Assembly: GCA_029216955.1 (NCBI GenBank)
Contig: JANAVB010002199.1
Location: 16,119,120 to 16,183,119 of the forward strand
Length of the DNA: 64,000 bases
Direction of reading: 5' to 3'
DNA from: Iris pallida
Taxonomy: Eukaryota > Streptophyta > Magnoliopsida > Asparagales > Iridaceae
A program made the translations under genes and the position numbers. Shown here piece after piece: positions 27,301 to 35,969 of this stretch (position 1 is the first letter of the stretch; every line of letters begins with the position of its first letter). The notes beneath the pieces are model-generated. The model made no database searches. It worked only from the letters and a program-made list of their open reading frames with translations, and had not been told where the DNA came from.

Positions 27301-30300
27301 AGATATTAGTTGATGAAACTTGATTCTCTATGTAATTCGATTCAACCTCAATAAGTGATGTAGCCATACATATTGGTTTGTGGTAGCAATCTGGAAGCTA
27401 GAGACTATAACATAAAACAAAACCTTTATTCCATATTTTTGGGGTCGGCTGTTTGAATCCCCTTCTTTCATTCTTCTCTGTTAAGGATGATGGCCTGTAT
27501 AACTCTAACATAAAACATATTCTTCTCACTTCCAACCATGTGTCTTAGTTGCTTCATTAACTACTATTTTATTGCTTCTCCTTAGGGGAGCATCTATTGG
27601 TCTGGGTTGCACGTGTCCAAACCACCTAAGACGATTTTCTCTCATCTTGTGTTCAATTGATGCCACCGCTAACTTCCTCTGATAAACTAATTTCTTATTC
27701 TATCCTTGAAGCACACTAAGTAGGTAATAGACCTTAATAAGGAAAGACATCGACTGTTGTCTTTTTCTTTATTGAGGAAACACTTTGATGATTGTTTTCT
27801 TTATTTTTCCTGCACCTAATAGTTAATATCATCTTATTGTGTTAGTCCCTGTAAACTCACTATATGTTAGTCCTTCAAATTTTCTAATATTGCTGCAAAG
27901 TTTTCTTTGGAATGATTGATTACTTTAGACCAAATATTTCTTCATAGTACAAGGTTAATGAACTTTGCTAAGTTTACTATCTGTCGTTGCAATGGTCACA
28001 TTCTAAGTTTGGTTATACACAAATATTCACTACTTCCCTGTCAAACCTTTTATAAGCTACTTCCATGTAAATATTTACTTAGCAAGGTTTTTCTTCTGTA
28101 TCCTCCATTAGAAAACCTAGTCAGACATTTTCTAGGTTCAATCCAGTAGATTAATTTGGCCTAGAATTTGGATACGGACACTGTGCCATACCAAAATTGT
28201 CCAACAGTGACAGGCACATCTAAACACCTGAAATCTGTCTCTGAGAATCGTGGTGGTTTGTCTGACACTAGTTGGTGTGTTTGACACTTGAACTCTTATT
28301 TTGACATTTACAATATTGGTTTCATCTGGGTTCATCTCAGACTAGTTTCATTGGGTTGGTTGCTATTATTCCACCCCATATTAGAGAGGAATGTAAATAG
28401 GGAAACATGACTAAATTGCGTCCATCGTATGCTTCAACATTGAGTGGTATGAGCTCCTTTTGACAGTAATAATGATTCACGAAAGACGATAGCGTTCCTG
28501 AAGCTACCACACACCACCAAAGTTATCAAGTACTATCGGTGACTATAGCTGTTTCTTCTTGTCCTTTTCCTATTGAGTATATATGGTTTTATGACTTTCG
28601 AGTTTTGATTAATAGGGTGTTTCAGGGTTTTTGATATATTGATAGAATGAATGATTTTTTTGATTATTTATGCCATGACAATAACTCAAGCTCATAATAA
28701 CCAATCCCCACTGAATTTTCAATTTCCATACAGAATTCGTTAATTTTAGTTTAGTTTTTGTTATGTTTCTTTGTAACTTCTGTAGTCTGAAGCGCACCCC
28801 CCCCCCCCCCCCCCCACCCACCCACCCACCCACACACACACATTTTACCGAAATATATATATGCCAAAAGATAGAGAGAAAAAAGATCGTAGTTAGTGAA
28901 CATCAATGTAGGTAGAGATGTATCAACCATCATGATTTTAATTTTATTCTGAGTTAACGATAAGTTTCAACTTCTCGTAAGAAATCATATTGATCCACCA
29001 ACATTAAATCACCTTAAAATACTTTTGCCAAAGTAGATACCAAAGGCTTGTGTCATAACCATCCCTCCCCACCCCCCCACCCCCCCCAAAACCACCACCA
29101 ACACGCGCGCGCGCAGAGAGACACACAAAAAAACCCTTCTTTGCAACCATTTTTTATTCTCCTTCCTTGAATTTGATCGGGTCACTTTCACATTGTTTCC
29201 GTATAGCCATGACACTGTTCTACACTCAGGTACTTTGTATCCTCATTGACTCTTAATTTCCATGTCTTTTCATTTCTGGATATAGAAATGACTAATATAT
29301 GAAGCAATACATGAGCAATACATCCACAGAATGTCATCAGTTTTATTTTAGGACTTACTGTTTTGATAACTTGGAATACTCCATAATTTACAATTGTACA
29401 ACTTAGTATTCACTGCTAGTTTCTAATATGTAAAGGAAGCTTAGTTTGGGAAGTTCCTAATGTAGCTTTTACAAAAGCAAGTAGGTTTTGATATAGAACG
29501 AGCTTCTTTTGTAACATATATCGATCATAATAATATCAACGGACAACTCTCAACATAATCTATTTAATTTACTTCGATTGACCTAAAATTGCACCATCTT
29601 GAGGGTTGTTTCTACTGCTTTTTTTTTTTCCCTATTTTTTGTGAACTTATGAAAACCTTTTAGATGGTAGAGCCATAGTCGGTTCTTGCTCAAATTTTAC
29701 CAGGTAGTTCGGCTTGGTTGGTATTCTAGATTTTTCATTTTTACATTTGTTGTTAGTTAATTTTTAAGGATATTTCCATCCTTTATATCTCATTAGGTTT
29801 TCCTTGGATAGCATGTAGGGATGACAATTTTTTACGAAACCAACGGGAACCCTTTTTCTTCAACGGGGACGTGTTTGGAGATTTAAAACGGGAACGAAGG
29901 TGGGGATTGGGTTTTTTTTTTTTCCAATCGGGTTCTGGGCCGAGTATGTGTATAGTACTCCCTGCCCCGGTAAATTTTTGATCCCGATTACTTATACCTA
30001 TATGTGCAACCCATTGGTATTAGTTAAACATTAATCTCTCTTTTAATGACAAGCTTGTCACTCCATAACTACAAGTTGTTTTAATTCTCTCTTTTACTTG
30101 TACCCATAATTTTCTTTTGAATGAAAACAATGTTTTTAACTTATACTGTATAGGAAAAATTGTTAATGGGACGAGAGATGGAGACGGAAAATCCAACCCC
30201 GAAAATGTTAATGTGGCGGGGACGAGAAGTGCATTATTTAACGGGGACGGGAATAAAAAATTGAACCCGACCGGGGACGGGGATGGAAATTCGAACACTA

Positions 30301-30932
30301 CTCTGAGACGGAGATGTGGGGTATGTTCCCCGGTCTCTACCTGTCCCGTTGCCAACCCTAATAGCATGATTGGAAGCTGACGTCGGCTAGCAGATGTTTG
30401 GTCTATAAACTTGAAACCAACCAAATTTTAGGGCTATCACAAAATATAGCAAAAAGTGGCAAAAGAGGAGAGATTTTACGGTGCTGGTGAGAATTATTTT
30501 TATGGTGATTTATTATTTATCAGGGTAGCTCTTGCCCGCGAGCACACAGAAACAAACAAATAAATGAATAATTCCCTAGATCCTAGCAATCATTAACAGA
30601 ATGGCAGTCGTGTGTACTGGACCTGGTGCGATTAATGATAGTGTGACCTTAGATAACTGCTACTTGTTACTTATATCTAAGAATCTCTTATATGCAGCAC
30701 TCCTTTCAAGTTACATGATGACTCCTATGTTCTCAAAGCAATGAGATTCGGTGAAAGAAAGCAAAATGAAGTTGCCCATGAGCGTAGTTCAAATGGAGGC
30801 GAGTCCTCCATTACGCAGGGCTTGTATCCGCCTCAAATGCTACAACCTACAAGGCCCAATTCATTTGACAAATTGCCCACGTCACCTCCTGTTCCTGGAA
30901 TACTAAAAGCGCGGGTGAAGCATGAACATTAA
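12940..30932 (+). CDS. DP: DP protein, E2F dimerization partner; nine exons
   Basis: It forms a heterodimer with E2F factors and binds E2F sites to control S-phase genes in the nucleus. Exons: 12940-13205, 18799-18878, 19489-19532, 20272-20334, 20414-20560, 20719-20787, 21649-21747, 24365-24435, 30698-30932. All have GT/AG borders and phases that join into one 357-residue frame, within the known size range of plant DPs. Residues 1-88 are Ala/Ser/Gly-rich and include a LDINAD motif (the DP N-terminal box). KKKKRG near residue 91 is a likely nuclear signal. About 100-200 is the winged-helix DNA-binding domain, with [16 protein letters not shown] at 160-175, the DP signature. About 200-285 is the coiled-coil and dimerization region ([23 protein letters not shown]). 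The C-terminal tail is family-variable. The start at 12940 was chosen as the Met before the Gln-rich N-terminus; in-frame upstream ATGs cannot be excluded. Introns 1 (5.6 kb) and 8 (6.3 kb) are packed with transposons. Family assignment is firm; expression is not tested. Confidence 0.95.
13893..14746. mobile_element. Fold-back Mutator-like MITE in DP intron 1
   Basis: An 854-bp element is almost entirely one long inverted repeat, with arms of roughly 400 bp. Both ends read CGGAAAATTGTATCAGAAGC inward. It is flanked by the 9-bp duplication AACAAAATA (13884-13892 and 14747-14755), the size made by Mutator-type transposases. The inner part repeats words such as GGGCGTATTTTTTT and CGCCCAACTTTTGGG. 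There is no coding capacity. Confidence 0.92.
14922..15579. mobile_element. hAT-like non-autonomous element with simple-repeat core, DP intron 1
   Basis: The ends are CAATGTTGTAAAAATCG on the left and, read inward from the right, CAGTGTTCTAAAAATCG. Both are followed by GCCTAGGCG-type words. It is flanked by A-runs, so a target duplication cannot be measured. The core holds a (TA)n tract (about 15040-15094), nine Gs, a CT-rich stretch and CCA/CGG/ACG triplet runs (15115-15420). Open frames in this core are low-complexity artefacts. Confidence 0.75.
15580..17384. other. Middle of DP intron 1, no gene recognised
   Basis: Intronic sequence is without a supported exon. A frame open over about 140 codons (16314-16736) has no recognisable domain and lacks an ATG at its start. 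The phrase AGCTTTCTTATACTCCATAGC at 13744 recurs in similar form at 16942, suggesting a dispersed repeat. Confidence 0.45.
17385..18075 (-). mobile_element. RTE-type LINE 3' fragment in DP intron 1
   Basis: Read on the minus strand, the region near 17660-17720 gives [18 protein letters not shown], the conserved C-terminal stretch of plant RTE-clade reverse transcriptases (EMRMLRWM...KDRIRN). The frame is broken by stops further on. A block of about 40 bp containing CATCTTAACATTCTCATTTCAGCT is duplicated at about 17699 and 17740. Orientation is opposite to the gene. It is a dead fragment. Confidence 0.8.
18076..18798. other. End of DP intron 1
   Basis: No further feature is supported. The sequence ends with the acceptor TTTTTAACAG just before exon 2. 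Confidence 0.5.
21182..21357. mobile_element. GC-rich fold-back element with a 31-G tract, DP intron 6
   Basis: The ends are TTGCCCGCGGTTTGTAACTG and its near-perfect inverted copy CGGTTACAGACCGCGGGCAA, with further pairing inward (CGCCGGCCACGTG / CGCCACGTCGG). At 176 bp it is a small MITE-like hairpin, sharply GC-rich against an AT-rich intron. The centre contains 31 consecutive Gs (21269-21299). No target duplication is clear. Confidence 0.82.
22147..22600. mobile_element. hAT-like MITE with perfect 8-bp TSD, DP intron 7
   Basis: The left end is CTATGTTGCTCGGACTC; the right end read inward is CTGTGATGCTCGGACTC (15 of 17 match). Perfect flanking duplication CTTTGAAC at 22139-22146 and 22601-22608. 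The body carries ACGGGTGTCC-type words near both ends and two copies of a TACTCTCCTA(C/T)TGTTTAGTTCA phrase. There is no coding frame. Confidence 0.93.
22917..23668 (-). mobile_element. RTE-type LINE 3' fragment in DP intron 7
   Basis: It starts on the plus strand with (ACA)n, the reverse complement of the TTG-repeat tail typical of plant RTE elements. On the minus strand near 23240-23290 it reads [17 protein letters not shown], the same C-terminal reverse-transcriptase motif as at 17660, with substitutions. It shares the segment order of the 17385 copy. A second short tail (AACAACGACAAAGGC, 23670) suggests another truncated copy directly downstream, to about 23750. Confidence 0.8.
23752..24364. 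other. End of DP intron 7
   Basis: AT-rich intronic sequence with no supported feature. Confidence 0.5.
25016..25517. mobile_element. hAT-like MITE rich in CGGTT words, DP intron 8
   Basis: The left end is TAGGGGTGAGTGTTCGG; the right end read inward is TACGGGTGAGCATTATTCGG. The flanks CTCAAGAT (25008-25015) and CTAAAGAT (25518-25525) form an 8-bp duplication with one mismatch. Both arms are filled with ACCGAACCGAA/TTCGGTTTTCGG. The same family, by ends and composition, appears at 61624-62227. Confidence 0.88.
25518..27415. other. Middle of DP intron 8
   Basis: No exon is supported. A roughly 40-bp direct duplication around AGAGAATCCTCTAG lies at 26550-26620. At 26785-26870 a TATAAATAAGG motif followed by CAATAAAGC resembles the R region of a plant LTR and may be a solo-LTR remnant. 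A run of 25 Cs lies at 26902-26926. Confidence 0.4.
26902..26926. repeat. Homopolymer of 25 C
   Basis: Uninterrupted C run in DP intron 8. See the finding on long G/C homopolymers. Confidence 0.9.
27416..27715 (-). mobile_element. RTE-type LINE tail fragment in DP intron 8
   Basis: It contains the same ordered words as the 17385 and 22917 copies: TTTGGGGTCGGCTGTTTGAATCC, then GCATCTATTGGTCTGGGTTGC, GTCCAAACCACCTAAG and TCTCATCTTGTGTTCAATTGATGCCACC. Orientation is minus; the copy is truncated on both sides. Confidence 0.72.
27716..29815. other. DP intron 8, no gene recognised
   Basis: Intronic AT-rich DNA with a 19-C run (28797-28815) followed by (CCCA)n and (CA)n. Another C/A-rich stretch with (GC)n lies at 29065-29130. 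No exon is supported. Confidence 0.5.
29816..30360. mobile_element. hAT-like MITE with perfect 8-bp TSD, DP intron 8
   Basis: The left end is TAGGGATGACAATTTTTTACG; the right end read inward is TAGGGTTGGCAACGGGACAGG. Perfect flanking duplication ATAGCATG at 29808-29815 and 30361-30368. The body is rich in ACGGGGACGGG words near the right arm. Its right end lies 337 bp upstream of DP exon 9. There is no transposase. Confidence 0.93.
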
Positions 30933-31827
30933 CATACAAACTCTAACCTAGATTTGTTGTTCCAGCTTGTGTCATGCCCTGATCATTCTATTGTTCTTTT
31001 CCTTTTATATTGTATAGTGTAGGTAATTAATTAGCTGGGAATTGGTTAAGGTCCTCAACCCTTCTAGCTTTCTAGATAGTTCCATAATTACTGCAGAATT
31101 GGTGAAGGCCCTCAGGGCTTCTAGCGTTCTAGATAGTTCGGAGAGTTGAGAACAATCATCATTTACAAGTGGTATTTAACTCATTATTGTGTTTTCAGAA
31201 TATTCATGTTCTTTAATGTAATTTTTAACCAGTATTTTCACATATATAATAGTGACAATGGGACCTTTTTCCCCCCCCCCCCCCCCCCCCGTCTATTGGA
31301 ACTCCATGTTATTGTGCTGCGTTTGTACTGCAATACCACCTCAAGCAGTGTAAATAAACTTCTTCGCGAACTTTAAAACAATTCTTTGCATTCTTCTGTA
31401 TAAACTGCCTAGACAAGGCTGCTACTGCTAGATTTGAGCATTATTCGATCATCCATTTGTGTACTTACGATTCCCTGCTTTTATGAGAGTAAGTATATCA
31501 TTGAGATTTCACCATTGGACACACTCATCAGTTTGTTGTGTCTTAATATTCAAATGTGAGGCCTAAAACCCACGCATATATCAAATATGAGGAGCAAACT
31601 GTACTGATACAAATGATGCAAGCGTATCGGAGATGAATGTTGCTGATTCTGCTTACTATAGCATATGCCACAATACAATCAATGGACGGACAATCAATGT
31701 TAAAAGAAATCAGATTATTATTATTTGGCCTTTATTCCTGTATTTTTTTCGAGTAACGTTGAGATCCGAGCAAATAGTCTCCCCGAGTCCTGGCCCCCAA
31801 ACCCTGAGGAAGAATTGTACATGGCTT
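30933..31827. other. Convergent intergenic spacer between DP and the 4CL-like gene
   Basis: The two genes point toward each other, so this stretch holds both 3' ends. No perfect AATAAA site can be assigned to either gene with confidence. It contains a partial direct repeat around GGTCCTCAACCCTTCTAGC(TTT)CTAGATAGTTC (31050 and 31108) and a run of 20 Cs (31271-31290). Confidence 0.55.
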
Positions 31828-34800
31828 CTACAAATTTGATCTTGCTTTCTCGACAAGCTCCCTTCTTAGGATTTTACCCGCAGCAGATTTCGGGATGCTG
31901 CTCACGAAAGTCACCCTCCGCAGCCTCTTGAACGGTGCAACCTGTTGAAATAATACGAAAACATGGTCGAAAATAGTAATGAGGATAGAGAGAAAGGAAC
32001 GCAATCAAGCTCAGGTATACGAATATAGTTCAGGTAAGAACACAGTTCAAAGTTTCCCTGTCAAACCGAATAGGTAAAAATCAGGTACCTGAGTCGCAAT
32101 AAATTTCCGAACATCTGCTTCAGCCAGCGAGCTATTGGGAGATCGAACCACATATGCAATAGGGACCTCGCCAGCTGCTTCGTCTGGAAGTCTGAGGTTG
32201 AGAAAAGAAGAAACTTAGGTTTCGTTTGGTACAGTGTAGTGTAATCGTAATCGCAATGTAATCAAATAAAAAAAGTGAATTTTTTTTATTTGATTACATT
32301 ACGATTACATTAGAGTGAACCAAACGGAGTCTTAATCCCTTAGCATCATTGCCTTAGGTAGAACCTTAAGAACGTAGGATTATGTATTTCCCACTTACGG
32401 GATAACAGCAGCATCCAATATCTCAGGATGTGAGAGAAGCAGGCCTTCAAGTTCAGCAGGAGCAACCTGATCCCAAAATAAAGATAAAAGCAACAAAGTC
32501 AAGATGCGGATTTACTTATCAAATAGTACCATCAATAACTTCACATTGTCAACATCAACGACATCAATGTCCTGAGATCAAGTAAAAATATGAAGAATTT
32601 GTATATAATATGGCTTTCTAACATAAATCCTGTATTAAAACTAGTTTTCCTTCGGAGTCCTCATTTGTATGTAAATTGCTTTCAAGTTTCCGACATAAAC
32701 GATGCAATCTAACATAAACGATAGGAGAGAAGGATACCTGAAAACCTTTGCACTTGATCAGCTCTTTTATCCGATCCACAACGAATAATTGCCCATCTTC
32801 GTCGAAATACCCAATATCTCCTGTGTGCAACCACCCTTCCTTCAATGTCAAATCTGTCGCTTGCACATCGTTGAGATAGCCTGGATCAAACATTAAAATT
32901 AGTCACACAAAAAAAAAAAAAAAAAAAAAAAAGAAACACTTCTTATTATATATAATGAAGGGGGAAAAAATGTAAGAGGATTTCTACATTTGAATGTTAT
33001 CTTCAAAATCCTAAGAAAATGTACTAGTGAAAGCAGACGGATTCTAGCTACGATTAGTTTCAACTAGCAAACAGATTGTTCCGACTTTTTGTGAGAGTTT
33101 CTATCTTGTATATTTTTCCTCTTTGTTTCTTCAGGATTCATCTCCTAGTACTTCGATCTTCGTTTCGTTAATTACCATTAATGAAATGTATATACCATGT
33201 TACAAACTCATCATACGGCATTGCCAAGTAGATACTGAGAGCGTGCGATAGTATTGTACCTTGCATAATGTTTGGTCCGCGAAAGCACAACTCCCCTCGC
33301 TGATTAGGCGGAAGAAGCTCCATCGTCTCTATGCTGACAACTTTCGCCTCGATTCCTGAAGCGAGGTGACCTGTCGAACCGAATTGTCGAGCCTCTCCTT
33401 TAGGATACTCCAACGATACAATTCCGCAGGACTCTGTCAAACCATACCCCTGGTGGCAGCAGTAAGCAACGAGTTAAACACAATCTAAGGTTAACACAAT
33501 CTAAGGTTAACTAAAGGTTCACTAGACAAATCTGTTGCTTTGTTCATTTCTACAATGGTATTAGCTATGTTGCAGGGACACAGATACGACGCGACACAAC
33601 ACCTGTTTCGGTGTGTCCAATACGTGTCTGATGCGTGTCTGACACAACACGACCCACAGTTTTTGAGTATCCTTGATTCCTAGGTTATTAGTGATAATCC
33701 AAAATTTCTGGTTGTCAGCATCTATTGTCTTTGGCTGTCATCTTGTGTAGTATTCATGTGTCGGTTATGGATGTCATGGTCAAGAATTATTTTTTTTCCC
33801 CTTCATGTAATGTTTGTTTGGATTGTTTAGCAAGAAGGTATCAGACACGGCGAAGAAGACGTGGATACGGGAATGGCACCTAATTTTGATTTGTCCTACT
33901 GTATTTTGAGCCTTGTCGTGTGTCTGATACGTACCCCCGACACGATATTTTAGTACGTCCTGCTGTATTTTGAGCCTTGTCGTGCGTATGATACGTGCCC
34001 GACACGAGGCCACACCGACACGGGGCATAAATTTTTGGAGTGTTTGTGCTTTGTTGGACCAAAGTCTCATTCTAGCATCAAAGCAAATACAAAGATGTAC
34101 CTGAACTACATGCGCCAGCGGGAGAATCCTGGAGATCTGCTCCATGACATCCTTCCCCAGCGGCGCCGCGCCCGACACGAGCCACCGCAGCGAGCCCAGG
34201 TCGTAGTTGGCCACCTCCCCCTGCTTCGCAAGGGCGATCGCCACCGGCGGCACCAGAAACAGGTAGTTCACCCCGTACCTCTCGACCGAGCGCAGCATCG
34301 GCTCCATCTCGAACCTCGGCATCACCACGAGGCTGTTCCCCCTCTGCAGCTGCGCGTAGGCTATCACCGCCAGCCCGAAGACGTGGAACATCGGGAGGAA
34401 GCAGAGGAGGGTGTTCGCGCCCTCCCCGCGGGCGTCCTGGTCCGCCGCCACCATCAGGGAGGCGCAGACGAGGTTGCGGTGCGTCAGCACCACCCCCTTG
34501 CTGACCCCGGTGGTGCCGGAGGAGTAGAGGAGCGCGGCGGTGTCGGACTGGAGGATCGGAGGCGGGGAGAAATCCGCGGCGGCGGCGGTTCGGACGAGCT
34601 CCGAGTAGTAGGGGCAGCCGGGCGGGGCTGGCTCTTCGGAGACGCTCGGTTTGGAGTCGAGGAAGACGACGGGGAGGCCGAGGGCGGAGGCCTTGTGCCA
34701 GAGGTCGGAGACGGTGATGACGAGCTTGGCGCGGGAGTCGCGGGCCTGCTTGGAGAGCTCGCGGAGGGTGTAGAGGGGGTTGGCGGTGGTGGCGACGGCG

Positions 34801-35111
34801 CCGAGCGCGAGGACGGAGAGGAAGGAGACGGGGAAGAGGAGGGAGTTGGGGGCGAAGATGAGGACGACGTCGCCTTTCCCGATGCGGAAGGTCTCGGAGA
34901 GGGCGGCGGCGAAGGAGGAGACGGAGAGGCGGAGGCGGGAGAAAGTGAGGGACTTGGAGTCGGAGGCGTCGGCGAGGGCGAGGCGGTCGGGGTAGGAGTG
35001 GGAGTTTCGGAAGAGGAAGGGGACGGCGGAGAGGTTGGGGTCGGCGGGGAAGGCGATCGCCGGCCGCGGGGACCGGTAGATGCCGTCGGCGTCGGGGCCG
35101 GAGGTCGTCAT
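31828..35111 (-). CDS. 4-coumarate:CoA ligase-like enzyme (4CLL7 type), six exons
   Basis: An acyl-activating enzyme: carboxylic acid + ATP to acyl-AMP, then acyl-CoA. Exons in transcript order: 35111-34101, 33449-33260, 32880-32738, 32466-32399, 32191-32089, 31941-31828. All have GT/AG borders and join into 542 residues. It resembles Arabidopsis At4g05160, recalled as 544 residues. Visible motifs are the P-loop box [12 protein letters not shown] (196-207), GYGLTE (338-343), GELCFRG (389-395), HTGD and the hinge [14 protein letters not shown] (to 448), and the catalytic Lys in PKSAAGK (about 528). It ends in Ser-Asn-Leu, resembling a non-canonical peroxisomal PTS1, where relatives end SKM. 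Peroxisomal action, perhaps on jasmonate-precursor or other fatty acids, is inference. The start at 35111 is the first ATG in frame; the frame extends upstream without one. Exon 1 is very GC-rich and later exons are AT-richer. Intron 1 and intron 5 hold repeats. Confidence 0.95.
32218..32331. mobile_element. Tourist-like (PIF/Harbinger) MITE in the 4CL-like gene
   Basis: A 114-bp hairpin. The left end is GGTTTCGTTTGGTAC; the right end read inward is GACTCCGTTTGGTTC. The middle pairs GTGTAATCG...TTTGATTACATTACG. Flanked by TTA (32215-32217 and 32332-32334), the 3-bp target typical of this superfamily. It lies in the intron between exons 5 and 4 of the transcript on the minus strand. Confidence 0.88.
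33565..34050. mobile_element. Diverged relative of the CTATGTTGC element, in 4CL-like intron 1
   Basis: It begins CTATGTTGCAGGGACAC, like the left end of the element at 22147, and is rich in GACACG/CGTGTC words. The right end is decayed (TTTTTGGAGTGTTTGTGC). A 64-bp tandem duplication starting GTATTTTGAGCCTTGTCGTG lies inside, with copies at 33901 and 33965. No clear target duplication is seen. It explains the misleading extension of the first exon's open frame into the intron. Confidence 0.5.
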
Positions 35112-35205
35112 CGGAGTTTCGATCGGAACAAGGCTTTTGGGATTTGGCGTTGACAAAAGAAAATTTTCTAGCGGTTAGTTAGTGTGCACAACAAGATTTG
35201 GATCA

Positions 35206-35212
35206 TTTTATA
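35206..35212 (-). promoter_or_regulatory. TATA box of the 4CL-like gene
   Basis: TATAAAA on the minus strand, about 95 bases before the ATG at 35111. That spacing allows a transcription start near 35175 and a leader of about 65 nt. Confidence 0.6.
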
Positions 35213-35969
35213 CTTATCCCAGTTTTTCAAATTTAATATTCTATTTTTTTTATGTTGTCTCGCGGTTTGGAAACGGCTCAAAAATGGTCCGTCTAAGCCG
35301 TATGTATATCATCAACCATTTAATTTAAAATATAAAAAAAATATAATTTTGAACTTTTCCTCCTTTTTTGAATAGCGTAATCGAATACCCGTTTTTTACT
35401 TTTGTTGCGCATAAACAAATACCCTCTCTTTTATTCACATGTAAAATCCGTAGCAAATTATAATTAAATTTCTATAAATCTTAATAAAGCATATATATGT
35501 ACATGACGAATCTTAATTTAAATTTAAATATTTAAATAATATTTTTATAACAGTAGAAAGAAGACAAATTATTTACATGTGTTGCACGTGCTTTTACTAG
35601 TATAATTAAATATCTCGATTATAAATAAATAATTTTATGTTTAACTAAAAATATAAAATTATTCTCCGCTTAATACCTCAACTATAATAATAATAATTAT
35701 TTCTATTATTATTAATAATATTATTATTTTTCTTTTCTACGGTTTGTAACTGGAATCGAGCTCCCATCATCCGCTACACCTTTACTCCTTCCAACAACCC
35801 CGAGCACTCCCACCATCATCTCTGTTATAATCGCATCTTCTCATTTCCTCCTCCACTGTTTTTCATTTTTCTCCTTCCTAGAAAACCATCGGCCACATTA
35901 GTCCCTAGCTCTGTCGTCATCACCGCTTCCACTTTCCTTCCGCTCTGTTCGAGCCAGACCACCACTACT
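35213..35969. other. Intergenic DNA upstream of the 4CL-like gene
   Basis: AT-rich to about 35730, then a C/T-rich stretch (35760-35969) with TCC and CACCATCATC words. The stretch continues after the retrotransposon at 44280, so the element inserted into it. No gene is visible. Confidence 0.55.

Noticed and set aside
33780..34100. Extension of the 4CL-like exon 1 frame into the intron as a longer protein
   Set aside because: CAG|GTACAT is a good donor at 34101, and the family sequence resumes exactly at 33449 in phase; the intronic frame encodes a tandem DNA repeat.
34035..35153. 372-codon open frame on the plus strand across the 4CL-like exon 1
   Set aside because: It is the mirror of a very GC-rich real exon on the minus strand; the product is low-complexity Gly/Glu/Val-rich with no domain.
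35112..35156. N-terminal extension of the 4CL-like protein starting at 35156
   Set aside because: The codon there is TTG; the first in-frame ATG is at 35111 and fits the family length.
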